A program made the translations under genes and the position numbers. From Chlorocebus sabaeus (taxonomy: Eukaryota > Chordata > Mammalia > Primates > Cercopithecidae): a DNA stretch of 64,000 nucleotides. This document shows, in pieces, positions 27,701 through 42,700 of the stretch. Position 1 is the first letter of the stretch, and each line of letters opens with the position of its first letter. Under the pieces are notes generated by a model. It searched no databases, was not told the origin of the DNA, and worked only from the letters and a program-made list of their open reading frames with translations. The DNA is taken from contig NC_132911.1 of assembly GCF_047675955.1 (NCBI RefSeq), positions 70,775,133 to 70,839,132 of the forward strand, written 5' to 3'.

Positions 27701-30700
27701 CTCCTAGTCTCATCAACCCAATCTTACACAATAGTTTTCACATGTGGTAACCAACACCCAACATCTATATAAAATTTTTTCTTTTACAAGGATTGTTTAG
27801 AGAGCATAAAATCTGAATGTTCCTTTTCCCATATATTTTTAGTGTTATTACTTTCTTTAATTTACTGAGCTCATATTCTAAATCTAGTAAATAGGAAAAA
27901 ATTTTAAAGAGAATAAAAGTAATTTTGGAGCTTATAAATCCCTCTACATCTATTCGATTCTTTATTTTAAAAAGAATTAAACCCATTATTATATGGAATG
28001 TCTAAAATAACGCCAAAGCCTAATCTAAACACACATAATTTTCACAAACACATATGTGTGTGTATATAGAGTTTACTTTACACCTGCTTTGCATTTATGA
28101 CTCAAGAAGTATCCTAACACAGAACATTGTAAATTATGCTCAAAGAAATGTATATCAAAATCAGGCAACCTTGGGCCAGGCACAGCGGCTCACACCTATA
28201 ATCCCAGCACTTTGGGAGGCCAAGGCAGGAGAATCACTTGAGCCCAGGAGTTTGAGACCAGCCTGATCAACACGGTGAAACCCTGTCTCTACAAAAATAA
28301 AAAATAAAAAAAAATTCGTCAGGCATGGTGGCAGGCACCTGTAGTCCCAGCTACTTGAGAGGCTGAGGTGGGGCATCATTTGAGCCAAGGAGGTCAAGGC
28401 TTCAGTAATCAGTGATTACACCACTGCATTTCTGCCTGGGTGACAGAGCAAGATCCTGTCTCAAAAACAAAAAGAAAAAATCAGGCAACCTGAAAGTTGC
28501 AAATGAAAAAAATAACAAAACCATTTTTACTCCATATTAAAATCTGCAGTCATACTGAGTATGCTTTCTAGCTGATAAAAATGACAAAAAGCATATATGA
28601 AAGATTCTAACAATACAAATAACACTTAAGCTTATTTCTTACTGATGGAATTCGCTTTCTTCTAACTTCATTCTCAGCTGACATAAGAAGCAATTCAAGT
28701 TCCTTTATTTTCTTTTCCTTATCAGGATCTTCATCAATGAAGGGTTGCTAAAATAAGTTAAATAAAAGAGAAAACAGGCTACTTATATAATTGCTTTATT
28801 ATTAGTGTTCTCATGTTTATTTTCTTCTATGCAACGTGAAATATATTTTTTCTAATAAAGCTTAATGCTACTAAATACTAAATATTCATTATTACAATCC
28901 CTCTGGTATCTAAAGAGCTGCTGGTAAATATTTTCAACTTAACAGATTTGGGGAAATTTTAATGCCTTAAAAAAATGTAGCATCATCTATATCAGCTGAA
29001 ATGTATGTTTGGAATATTTTAGATTTTTAAATCTTAATACATACATTCTATACAATTTAGCAAAAATATGTCCATTCACAACTTGAATGCTTTACCTTGA
29101 AAGAATGAAAGGACTACCATACTGGTATCGTTAATCATCTTACACTTGTATGGTTTATATTTCTTAAACCCCACTTACACACTTTCTTCTTTAAGGTTAG
29201 AGTACTCCAAGTAGGAGAGATTGTATTATTTTTATACTAGTTTAATAAATGAGGAAATAGATACTATTAGGCTTTTTAAAATGTGACTGAACACATTTCC
29301 TTTGGTTTTTGTTATAAATAAAAGTTACCTGAATAAAGGCAGAAGTAGGCTGAACATGTTCTATGCAATTGCCTTCAGGTGACACATACTGATACCCAGG
29401 TATCTAAAAAGTAATTAATGCATTTTATCACACATATAATGATATATAAATGTTTAAAATCTAAAGCAAATGACAAAAACTTTTGAAATAGTATCAACAT
29501 AAAAAACTTAGAAAGTACCTGTATTAATTTTGAAATTTTATACCTATAATACTTTCTTATCTATTAAATAATAACTACAGCTCCAATCCTAGAACCTATG
29601 GATTAAAAGTAATAACACTTAGAAAAGACTTTTTTTCCCAGATGAAATATGAGAATTACTTAGCCTAGATTTATCGGCCAGTTTATTAAATCTGACATTC
29701 CCCAAATATATTTAAACATCTACTATTAGAAGGGTTGCTCTATCTCCTAGAGAAAACAAAGTAATTGTGTTCCTATGTGTCCATATGAATGAAGCACTCA
29801 CAAGGACAGAGACTGAAGCAAGTTTTCAATGTTCATATCTCCTACTTTTATCACCACTCCATGCGAAAGGCTTCTCCTATTACTTGTCTTAGAAAAACAA
29901 TCAGAATCACTCATATACTTTTAATAGATACACTTATGATAGGCTATGTATCATTCTGCTTCTTTCCTAAAACATCTGTAATAAGAATTTTCAAGATACA
30001 TATAAATTTAGCAAGCAGTAGTGGGAAGAAATATGAGAGAAGGTGTTTTTAAAAGCCTTAAAATTGGGGCTGGGTGCAGTGGCCCAACCCTGTAATTCCA
30101 GCACTTTGGGAGGCTGAGGGAGTATGGTTGCTTGAGCCCAGGAATCCAAGACCAGCCTGGGCAACATGGCAAGACCCTGTCTTTACAAAAAATTAAAAAG
30201 TTAGCTGGGTGTAGTGGAGCATGCCTATAGTCCCAGCTACTCAGGAGGCTGAAGCAGGAGGATCACATGAGCCCAGGTGGTTGAGGCTGCAGTGAGCTGT
30301 GTGTGTACCACTGCACTCCAGCGTGGCAATAGAAAGAGACTCTGTCTCAAAAAAAAAAAAAAGCTTAAAATAAAAAAATATAAATATGAAATTGTCTGCT
30401 TTCCATAATGATCTACCTAAATCACTATATAATGCAGAATTATTATGTATAACTTCTAACATAGAACTTAACATTTAGAATACTCGATTTGTACCACTTA
30501 TCGCTCAGCTTGCTAACTCCAACGAATTAAAAACTTATCTTTCCCAAACTTTTCATGAAAATCTGTGACAGTATTTTAAACCCATCTATTTTTTTATCAA
30601 GTCACACATATAATAAAATTATCTTATTAGTTTAAATTAATTGAATAATGAATATATCTAAATTAAAAAGGAAACAATTCTTGTAGTACAAGAAATATCC

Positions 30701-33700
30701 TCATCTTTCCAACATATTTAGATTAAGACTGTTAAATACTCTGTTGGCCCCATGTATTATCTTTCTACAAGTTAAAAAAATAAATTTAAATGATAACCTT
30801 TCTAAGACAGAAGCAGAATGTTTCAGTTTATGCTGCTGAAATCTAGACTCTAAAGAAAAATGTAAAGAAACATAATAAAAACCTTAAGGTACTGAGTATC
30901 AGCAGATATACTGTCTTCACTTGTTTTCCTATTGTTAATGAAAATGTCATTACCCTAAGTGGTTCTTTTAAAATGATGCTTAAAAAACTTAATGTCCACA
31001 AAATGTCAAAAATCAAATCTCAGGCATAAAAAGCACAGATTTTTAATATCTCGCCCAATTTTATCTTTTGGTAGACAACTACTAAGTCCTGACTTAATCT
31101 TTACAATTTATGTGACAAGAACCAAGAATTGCGCATTATGAAAAATGGCATAACAGGTAGACAGGGAAATGTAAAACAAATCCCATGAAGACTCCTACAC
31201 TAATTTCTTCCAAGTAGAAAAATGCACTGTAAGGGACAACATAGAGCTTGCCCCATTTTGAGCTCATGTAATATCTACTTTAATGAATCATCTAAACAAA
31301 GACTAAAATTACCCAAGTGACTAGTTATTAGGGGGAAAAGCAAAGTTGAATGTCAGCAAAGGCCAATTAATTACCACACCCCCCAAAACAATTACTTAAG
31401 TTATTTTTTGCTACTTTCTCCTTTAAGCCATTTTATATATACCCACCTCTTAGAGATAAGCAATACTATAATTACACCAAAATTTTTTAAATGGAAAGTA
31501 CAGTAGAATGTTAAAGCACAGATGACCATTAGCTTTGAATCATAAATGAAGATTCAAAGAATTAGAGTATTAGGAAATGTATATAGTTTCTTAATGTAAA
31601 AATTACATATAAAAGGAAACATTTTAATAAATCTGTTCTCAAAATACTTATAAATCAAAGTTACACATTTTTTTCAATTTCTCTATTTACCCCTTAATAT
31701 GCATTGTACTTGTCCTATTAAGAAACAAAACACCTTCTCATATAGCAACTTAAGAAATTTTTTAAAATAATAAAGGTATTAAAAGTATGTGCCTGAACAG
31801 GTATGTAAAACTGATTCTGGGTTTGCATATGATCCATAGCTGCACAAGGTTTGTGTTGAAGTTTAGATGAAGATCGTTCTGATTTTATTCCATCTTGTAA
31901 ATAGCCCTCCTGTTCCACTTTTCTTCGCATAGTAGAATTCCAATGATTTTTGATAGAATTATCAGTCCTAAGAAAGGAAAGGTACAATTTAAAAAGAAAA
32001 AAGGATTCCACAGATTTCAACACTGTGTAACTTGTACAAAGTGCTTAAAACAAATTTTTACACTGATGAAATTAGATACTTTTTTCTTAATTTTTCTTTT
32101 GGAGTTTCTACTCAGGAATATAGGTGCTTTTTTTAAATTCAAAAGATAAACTGTATGTGTATATGTCAGGCATAGTTCTAAGCACCAGAAATATTGCAGT
32201 GAATAAAGCAAAGTAGGTCACTGCTCTCATGGAGATTACACTCTCCTTGGAAGTGTGAAGGAAGGAGGAATAGAAAAACAAATAAATAAATAAATAATCA
32301 GTACAGTGCAAATAAAGTAGACAAGAAAAGTGGGTAATAGAGTAATTTTGGTTTGGTTAGAACAAATCAGCCATACAAGAACAGAAAAAAAAAAAAAGAG
32401 CATTCCAGATAAAGAGTATAGCAAGAGCCAAGGTCTTAAGCCAGGAACAAACATGATCATGAAAAGCAAATCACAAACTAAAGAATCCCGGTATTCTTTT
32501 TCACTTCTTAGAACAAAATATTTATGGTAAGAAAGAATTGGCTCCCTTCTTATCTAAGGTTCCCTTTATAAAAATGTAAATCTTCAACCTATAGCTACTT
32601 ACAGTGCAAATTTCATCCCTCATAAAATATACACATATAAAGCAGGTTTTCAGTAAATGTTAAGGCACTGAGCTAGGTTCTATGGAAAGTAGGAAGATGT
32701 ACAAGAGATTAAAAGTATCTAGACCTGGTTTAATAACTTGAATAAAAAATTTAACACTATGCCTTAATATCTTATCTATAAAACAAAGATAGCAATGTTT
32801 GCTCTGTATACTTTCCAAGTCTATAAAAATTAAGAATACATGTAAAAGCATGTAATGCTATAAAGTACTATACAGATAGAGACTACAGCAACAAAAGACA
32901 AATGCATACCTTCTAAGTTATGAATTTTCACAAGGTTGTTGATCTGCTGTACTAAACACTACTAGAAAACATACGAATCAGTACAATGTAGAGTATACTT
33001 AGCACATCACTGCCTCTGAGGAAAATTTTGTATTTTAGCCACATGGATATATATACTAATTCCATGGTTTGGATCATACCATAATTAATTAATATTGAAT
33101 TTTCCCCAACACACTTCCATAGCAGTTTACTGCAGCTAGCATATTATTCCCTGGTCTTACACATAGAATGCAATATGAAAGAAATCTTAGATTTAGATTC
33201 TGTTCCAACAAAGTTTATACAAAGGGGGTCTCACTTGACTGGCACTGATATGTCAACATGATTTTAGGAGTGTATTAAAGGTTTATATAATCTAAAATCT
33301 ATCATTTTATTGTATAAATTATTGCCATAAAATAATTCATTAAAAAAGCAATCATACCCTTTACCACAGAATTTAGTACAAATGGTCCCAAAAGGTTGCT
33401 TATGTAATATAGTCTACATTTTAATTATAAATTTAAAAAAGTTGTAGGCGACTTGCAAATGTATTTAATAGTAAGGTAATAAAGGTCATGTTTAAGTACA
33501 GAAAAATATATATACATTTATATAAGCACCTTCCTGGAAGTAGTTTAGCAATTTCTGCCCAACGATTTCCCAATCGCTTATGTGCTTCATAGATGATCCT
33601 GTCCTCCTCTTCTGTCCAGGAAGATTTCTTTACCTCAGGATTCAGATGATTATGCCATCTTTCTCTACACTGCTTGCCTATTCTTCCTTTTAAATGTTTT

Positions 33701-36700
33701 GCAATTAAAGACCATCTTTTTGGTCCATATTTCTGAACTAATTCAATAACCTAGGAAACAGAAAAACAAAGTTTAAAAAAGCATTACCTTGAAAGAATTT
33801 TATTTTTTTTTTTTTTTTTTTTTTTTTTGAGACGGAGTCTCGCTCTGTCGCCCAGGCTGGAGTGCAGTGGCCGGATCTCAGCTCACTGCAAGCTCCGCCT
33901 CCCGGGTTCACACCATTCTCCTGCCTCAGCCTCCCGAGTAGCTGGGACTACAGGCGCCGCCACCACGCCCGGCTAGATTTTTGTATTTTTTAGTAGAGAC
34001 GGGGTTTCACCGTGTTCGCCAGGATGGTCTCGATCTCCTGACCTTGTGATCCGCCCGTCTCGGCCTCCCAAAGTGCTGGGATTACAGGCTTGAGCCACCG
34101 CGCCCGGCCAAGAATTTTAAAACATAATTCAAGAATACCATTTTAAATAAATGCATTAAATCCAAGCCACAACTACAATTTGTAAAAAAAAAAAAAAAAA
34201 TTACTAATAAATACCCCTTTAGCATTTGCCAGCTTCAAAAATTGATTCCAAATGCATCTAAAAATCCAAGGGGCTAATTAAAGACACTTGAAATTAAATT
34301 GCTCTCATACACTATTAACTTGAAATAACTGTAAACATGTTGAAACTTGTGCATTTTCTACTCTTACACCTATTTAAAAAAAAAAAAAAAAAAAAAAAAG
34401 CTTCAGCACAAAGCCAAAAACAAAACAAAACAAAAAAACAAGGTGGAAGCAGAAAGATTCTGCCAAGTTATTGGGGCTGTCATTTCTTCCTTTCTCAAAC
34501 TGAAAGGACACAGATTACATATTCTTTTTTCCACATTTTACAGTTGTTTTAATTTCACCTAAAATCGCAAGAATAGTTATTCCAGCCCACTTTACCTCAC
34601 TGCCCTATGTCAAATATCACCTCATAAACATTTTATATTGGTAGACTAACTTTAATATATGTTGATATTTTCACTGTATGTATATCTATTTACTACCTTT
34701 AAAAAATAAAATTTAAGGCTTTGGTAAATGTATTTTTAAACAAGATCACACATTTTAAAACTTATGAGTAGCCATCAAGTAAATAAGAGCAGTCTAAGTG
34801 AAGTAACTTTAAAGTTTGTTCTGGCTGGGCATGATGGCTCAGCCTCTAATCCCAGCATTTTGAGTGGCCGAAATGGGCAGATTGCTTGAGCCCAGAAGTT
34901 CAAGACCAGTCTGGAAAACATAGCGAGATTCCATCTCTATTTATTTAAAAAAATTTTAAAAATAAGAATAACAAATAAAGTTTGTTTTGAGCAGGAGTAA
35001 GGATGCTCTAATGCCTCAACTGCATTAACAACGTTTATGACTTAAAAGGCATTAACTAAAGAACAATTCCAAGTGGAGTACAGAAAAGCTTCTATTCATC
35101 TCCGACTTTATAGCACAAACAATGACCTTGGTTTTTAAATCACAAAACCTTTGGAAACATGATGCTCTGACATCTATCTAATCTGCAGCTCATTATAGGT
35201 CAAGAGAAAAAGTTAAGAATGACTTCTGTGCATATCAAGTTATTAGATGTAAAAATAAAATGAAAATCTGTTTTAAAATGTTAAGTAGATTTTTGACAAA
35301 AACTGTACCCTAATAGTTATGAAATAGAGCTCAAAACAAGGTAGTAACCTTACAGCAAGTATTTTTCCTTCTGCAAACCAAACTCTCAGAAAGAAAGGGC
35401 TGTATGTTATACTTGGTTTGACTCAATTTTTTAAAAACCCAACAACATTTCAAGACACTTAACATTCAATTCTCATGCAAGTAGCCTCCAGAGAACAAAA
35501 TCAAAGTGACTTAAACATATACTTCATATGTCAAAACAACACATTAGGAAGAAAAAAACTAGTCTACCTATATAGTGAATATAAAGAGTATGAACACATT
35601 ACCCTCTGATCTTCTTCCTTAGTCCAAGGACCCTTTATCAATTCAGGATTTAAAACTTTCTGCCATCGATGCTGGCACTGAAAATCAGAGCGATTCTGAA
35701 AAAATTTAGATGATTTTGTTATTAAACAACTGTCTTCCAGAAAGCAAGTCAGCCCGAATTTATGTCTCACATCCTTAGAACAAAGACTTCAAGAATAGTG
35801 TATTCAACAGCATTCTTTAAACATACAACATTTATGTTACATGTCTGTGTCCCAATTTTTTTTTTTTTTTGGAGAGGGAGTCTCACTCTGTCGCCCAGGC
35901 TGGAGTGCAGTGGCGCAATCTCAGCTCACTGCAAGCTCCGCCTCCCGGGTTCATGCCATTCTCAGCCTCCCGTGTAGCTGGGACTACAGGTGCCTGCCAC
36001 CACGCTTGGCTAATTTTTTGTAGTTTTAGGAAAGACAAGTTTTCACTGTGTTAGCCAGGATGGTCTTGATCTCCTGACCTCGTGATCCACCCGCCTCGGC
36101 CTCCCAAAGTGCTGGGATTACAGGCGTGAGCCAGGGCACCCGACCTATGTTTTTTCTTAATTACAGTAGTCAACAGGGCTTAGACTACAAATAAAAAACA
36201 ATTTATTTAAAACTAAAGTGTGTATCTTTACACTACACCTTATAATACAGCAAACAGCAAAGATAAAACACAGATAACCGCCATAAAGAAATGGACTTAG
36301 AGCTGAGGAATAAAAAGCAGTGGACAGAAAACTATACAAAGCTGACATAAGAACTCAAATAGGGCCAGGCACGGTGGCTCATGCCTATAATCCCAGCACT
36401 TTGGGAGGCTGAGGCGGGTGGATCACCTGAGGTCTGGAGTTCAAGACCAGCCTGACCAACATGAAGAAACCCCGTCTCTACTAAAAATACAAAATTAGTC
36501 GGGTGTGGTGGTGCATGCCTGTCATCCCAGCTACTCAGGAGGCTGAGGCAGGAGAATCACTTGAGCCTGGGAGGCGGAGGTTGCGGTGAGCCAAGATTGC
36601 GCCATTGCATTCCAACCTGGGCAACAAGAGCGAAACTCCTGTCTCAAAAAAAAGAAAAAAAAGAAAAAGAATTCAAATAGCCTATCAGTCTGGATTCACG

Positions 36701-39700
36701 TAGTTCAGCGGTACCTAACCATACAGTTTTAAAAAAATGTAAAGGCTTTACTATACTACTTCATGGGATCAAAAGGATGTTATAAATTATGACTCCAAGT
36801 TATTAAGAAAACATTACATAGTCTATATAGAAGATGCATGTTACATTTCAATTAAATTGGTTAAGTGTTCACACTTAAAAAGAAAATGAATTCACCAGAA
36901 TAAGAAAACCTATGCAGTATCTGGGTAGAAACATCTCAAACTCCAAAAATTATAAATGAAGCCTTATTTTAGTCAGTTCAGAACCTGGTTACTCCTATAT
37001 ATTACAAGGATAATGACACCGACACCTAACACTTTATTAGTGATTCACAGTTTACAAAATTGTTAGTTCGTAAGATTACAGATAATCTAGAAACATATAA
37101 AGGGACAGATACAAATGTTTTGTCTACCAATGGCTCTTTTGCCCAATGCACTTAAAATTATTTTTATTCAAACTCAGCTTCATTTATGGCTTCTGTACAC
37201 CAATGCTGATCCATTTTAAGGCTGATACTTTCTTCAAAATAATCAGGTTGCTCCTGTATATCCTTGTAGCATTTCTGTTAATGCTAATGTAAATAAATTT
37301 TCTAACCTAGCTTCCATTTATTGAACACCTGCTAAAAATTAAGAATTGTGCCAAACATCCTATATGTTATTTCTAGTTCTACACAACCATACTACAGAAA
37401 CGAGTATGATTATCTAGATATTATAGATAAGGAAGGTGACAATCAAAGAGGCTAAGTAATTTTTCTACGCTCATAGAGCTGACATTTGAACACAATTCAA
37501 ACTGACTCCAAAATTGATGCTCTTTCACATTACTTGATCTCAATTTCTGGGTTACGTTGAAAGGCATATGACAATATAAAAAAAACATAGTTAACATGGT
37601 TTATGAAACCCAAAGTAGTCAATATTTAAATTCAAATACGTATATTTTCCCTCACTACTCACAGTGTATTAAGGATACAAATAAGAGTATATGTGAGGGC
37701 TGGGCACAGTGACTCACACCTGTAATCCCAGCACTTTGGGAGGCCGAGGCGGGCAGATCACCTGAGGTTGGGAGTTCGAGACCAGCCTGACCAACATGGA
37801 GAAACCCCATCTCTACTAAAAAAAAAAAAAAATACAAACAAAATTAGACGGGCGTGGTGGTGCATGCCTATAATCCCAGCTACTCGGGAGGCTGAGGCAG
37901 GAGAATCGCTTGAACCTGGGAGGCGGAGAATGCAGTGAGCCGAGATCATGCCATTGCTCTCCAGACTGGGCAACAAGAGCGAAACTCCGTCTCAAAAAAA
38001 AAAAGAGTATATGTGAAAATACTTCATAAATTATAAAGCTATATACTGAACAGCAGGTGAATAGTAAGTAATATGGTAAACAATAGGCATAATAGTTTTT
38101 AAAATCAACATTTTAAAAGGTAAGCCTCAGATGATAAGCTTTTTTAAATAGGGCTTTTCTGGATTTTTTGGTTAGCTATCAAATATCTCAATATATTTCT
38201 CACAGAATGTTTTAATGTGTATTAGCAAATATTTATAAGGTCCCACAAAAATTTATTACCATTTTTATTTTAAGTTAATAATCTTTTTAGGCCCCTGAAT
38301 AAACACATTACTAAAAGACCAGACTCTCTAAGCCATTAGCAACCAACTATAGGCAGACCAAACAAACAGGGATGTTTTTAGGAAGGAAACCTAAAATTAA
38401 AATACATGGACACATTTTTGAAAAATAGCAAATTTAACCCAATGCCTTAAACCAGCCATGTTAGAAATATAATTTAATATTTCACTTACTTGAAGATGAC
38501 TAGCAATTAGAGTCCAATCATCAGTTCCATGTTGTTCAACCAACTTCTTTAATTTATCGTCCTATTAAAACAGTACGAAAATTAAAAAGCTTTCCCCCAT
38601 CCTTTTCCTCTACCCCTAAATATAGGTAACTCTCCAGTTATATTAAGGAGCATCTGGTAACCATAGAATAACTAAAGCTATCCACTATAATACAAATTCC
38701 TCCATTTATTATACTGTTTCTGTAAGTCCCAATGTCATCTATTATTCATGTCTCCGGCTGAAGAAAAAGAATGTACAGTTAATTGATGCATACCTTTTCT
38801 CATATTTTGTTTTTAAATCTTTCATAACAACGGTAGTGTTTTTTTTGTTTTTGAGATGGAGGCTCTCTCTGTCACCCAGGCTGAAGTGCAGTGGTGTAAT
38901 CTCGGCTCACTGCAACCCTCTGCCTCCCAGGTTCAAGCGATCCTCCTGCCTCAGCCTCCCAAGTAGGATTAGGATTACAGACACATGCCACCACACCAGG
39001 CTAATTTTTGTATTTTTAGTAGAGACAGGGTTTCATCACGTTGGCCAGGCTGGTCTTGAACTCCTGACCTCAAGTGATCCGCCCATCTCGGTCTCCCAAA
39101 GTGCTGGGATTACAGGCATGAGCCACCATACCCGGCTGTATAACTATAGTAATATTAATCCATAAATACATGTAAGAAACTAGTAAACTTTGTCAGATAA
39201 TAACCTCATCCCTTGTCCATTTTACTCTGTTCCAGAGCTTCTTCAGTCCTTTTTGTTGTGGTACTTCATAATCATGATCGGCATACTGAAGGTCGTCATC
39301 CTCATCCTCACTACAAAAAAAAAAAACACAATTTGTGAAATCAAGAATTTTATTTAAATTTGTAAATTCAATCATTGAACCTGTGTGTGCAGGTATGACT
39401 GGAGAAATCATACAGACTACAAGATGCATTCACAATGAGACTATTCAAAGTATAAAAAATTAAGAGTCAGACAATGGGGTGGGGTGTGGTACTTTTTTTT
39501 TTTTTGAGACAGAGTCTTGCTCTGTCGCTCCGGCTGGAGTGCAGAGGCACTATGTTGGTTCACTGAGAGCTCCACCTCACAGGTTCACGCCATTCTCCTG
39601 CCTCAGCCTCTGGAGTAGCTGGGACTACAGGTGCCCGCCGCTACACCCGGCTAATTTTTTTGTTTTTTTAGTAGAGACAGGGTTTCACCGTGTTAACCAG

Positions 39701-42700
39701 GATGGTCTCAATCTCCTGACCTCGTGATCCACCCACCTCGGCCTCCCAAAGTTTTGAGAGTACAGGCGTGAACCACCGCGCCCGGCCTGGAGCTATACTT
39801 CATACTGACACCAAACACATGGGGTTGGATATGCCACTATGAGAAAAATCATAATCTTGTATGTCATGCTAAGGAATTTGACCTTTACTCTTCATTTGAC
39901 CTTTATTCTAAAGAGTTAAAGAACTTAAACACAGCAAAAGACAAAAGACAAATATCTTGTGTTTTTGAAAAATCAATGACAAGAGTGTGGTGAAATTGAA
40001 AAAGAAAAACCAATTAGTAAACTTCACAACAACCCAAGCAAGAAATTATTGGGGCCTGACAAATGGTAATGGAATATAAACCACAGCCAATTAAAAGACA
40101 CAATAGAAGTGATCCAATTAACAATACCAACAACAAAAAATTTTTAACATCTAAAAATAATTTTAACATACAAGCTAAAGGTACAGTAAGTGACAAGACA
40201 CTATTGTGAGACACAGAAGTCTTGAACAAATGGAAAAACATTCTGACTTTTTTTTTTCCAGAGAGCGTCTCAGCTTGCTCTGTCGCCCAGGCTGGAGTGC
40301 AGTGGCACAATCACAGCTCACTGTAGCCTTGAACTCCCAGGCTCAGGCAATCCTCATGCACCATCATGCCCAGCTAATTCTTTCTATTTTTTGTAGAGAT
40401 AGGGTTTTGCCATGTTGCTCCACCCCCAAGGCTGGTCTTGAACTCCTAAGCTCAAGTGATCCTCCTGCCTCAGCCTCCCAAATCCCACGCTTGGGATTAC
40501 AGGCATGCATCACCATCCCCAGCCTTCTGACCACATTCTTGGATAAGAAAACAATATTATAGATATGTCCATTCTCTAATTTAGGGAGATGTCCATTCTC
40601 CCTAATTCATAAATTTAAATGAAATGAATAAAAATACCAATAGATTTTGGGAGAGAATCAGACAAGCTGAATCTACAATTCATATGAAAAAAATCAAGAA
40701 GAATAGAGAGAAAAGTTTTAAAAAAATAATAATCAGAGAATTACCACCGCCCAATATCAAAACACACTGTAAAGAAATAAAACAGAATGGTACTACCACA
40801 CGAACAAACACATAGATAAATGGAACAGAACAGAACATTCAGGAAAGAAAAAAAACCCACATGGAATTTGGTAAATTATAACAGTAATATTTCAAATCAG
40901 TGGAGTAAAGGTAGACTTTTCAATAAATGATGTTAAGACACTGGAAGATGGGCCGGGCTTGGACACCTGTAATCCCAGCACTTTGGGAGGCTGAGACGAG
41001 CAGATCATTTGAGGTCAGGAGTTCGAGACCAGCCTGACCAACATGGCAAAACCCTGTCTCTACTAAAATTGCAAAAATTAGCTGGGTGTGGTGGTACATG
41101 CCTGTAATCCCAGCTACCTGGGAGGCTGAAGCAGGAGAATTGCTTGCACCCAGTGAGCCAAGACTGCACCACTGCACTCCAGCCTAGGCAACAGAGTGAA
41201 CCTCCGTTTCAAAAAACAAAGATGGTGTCCTACTTTACAATAAAATAAACGAGTGAAGCAATTATTTACATTTTTTAAATGAAACCATAATAGTACTATA
41301 AAAATAGAAAAAAAAAGTCTACTTTTCATATGCTTGAGCAGAAGAGAGGTAAATATGACAAAAATCTGGAAGTCATAAAATAGATCAACCACGGTAATGA
41401 CAGTGGGAAATGAAAGAAATATATGACACTGAGAGATATTTAAAAAGCAGAGAAGAAAGGATTTTGCAACTGACAGATGAGGAACACGGAAGGAGGAATT
41501 AAGGATGACTCCAAAGTTTCTGGCTTTGAAAACATAAGTAGAGCTATTTACTATGGAAAATGAGAGAAGAAGAAACAGAACTTTGGGAGGGAGAAGAAAA
41601 TGGGGAGAGTATGTATAGTTGGGGACTGTTTTCAAGGTACTTGAAAAATACACAGGTGGATGTCTGGAACAGCACTTCCCAACAGAGATATAATGCAAGT
41701 CACATATGTAATTTTCTAGTAGCCACATTTTTTTAAAAAAGAGAAATAAGTGAAATGCACTTCAATAGTCAGTATTCTTTAGCTTAATATATCAAAAATA
41801 TAATCATTTCAACATGTAATCAATATAAAAAAGTATAAATGAAACATTTTACATATTTTTTTCTTACTAAAGTAGAAATCTGGTGTGTATTTTGTAGTTA
41901 GAGTTCATTACAATTCAGACTAGCCACCGTTCAAGAGCTCAATAGCCACATGTGACTAGTGGCTATCCTATGAGGCAGAGCAGACCTAGAAGGCAAATGA
42001 GCACGTGGACCTGCTCAAATACAAGGTCTAGGGTAGAGATGCAGTTTCGGCCAGCATACAAAGAATAGTTGAGGGCACAGGATGACCCAAGGAAAATTAA
42101 TAAAGTAAGGAAGGGGCCAAAGTCAGAATCTGAGTTTTTGATGGAGTAAAAAAAGAAAAAGCAATTTTAAAGAATAAACCCCCATAAAAAAGGGCAAGCC
42201 TTAATGATAAACTGAATTAGAAGGCCAGGCGCTGTGGCTCACACCTATAATCCCAGCACTTTGGGAGGCTGAGGCAGGCAGATCACCTGAGGTCAGGAGT
42301 TCAAGACCAGCCTGGCCAACATGGTGAAACTCTATCTCTACTAAAAATATAAAAATTAGCTGGGCATGATGGTGGGTGCCTATAATCCCAGCTACTTGGG
42401 AGGTTGAGGCGGGAGAATCACTTGAACCTGGGAGGTAGAGGTTACAGTGAGCCGAGATCACATCATTGCACTCCAGCCTGGGTGACAGAGCGAGACTCCG
42501 TCTCTATAAATAAATAAATAAACAAACAAACAAACAAACAAACAAACTGAATTAGAGGATTCTGAGTAGGCTGTGGACTGAACAAAGTCATGGCATCTGA
42601 AAATAACACAGTCTAACACTTACTTAAAACTCTCTAAGTACCAGACATTATGGTAGTCTATGAAATTTTTCTCTTAATGCCCCACAACCGGAAGAGGGGA

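Noticed and set aside
29789..30052. 87-codon plus frame in intron 6
   Set aside because: AT-rich, no homology recognised, and of a length expected by chance.
31794..31799. Alternative GT donor for exon 6 (CCT|GTTCAG)
   Set aside because: It would delete Val-Gln from the conserved PVQIPGYQ junction and break the 752-residue match. GC at 31791-31792 fits better.
41114..41728. 204-codon minus-strand frame
   Set aside because: It runs through an Alu and old repeat sequence, with no recognisable domain, in an intron of MYBL1.
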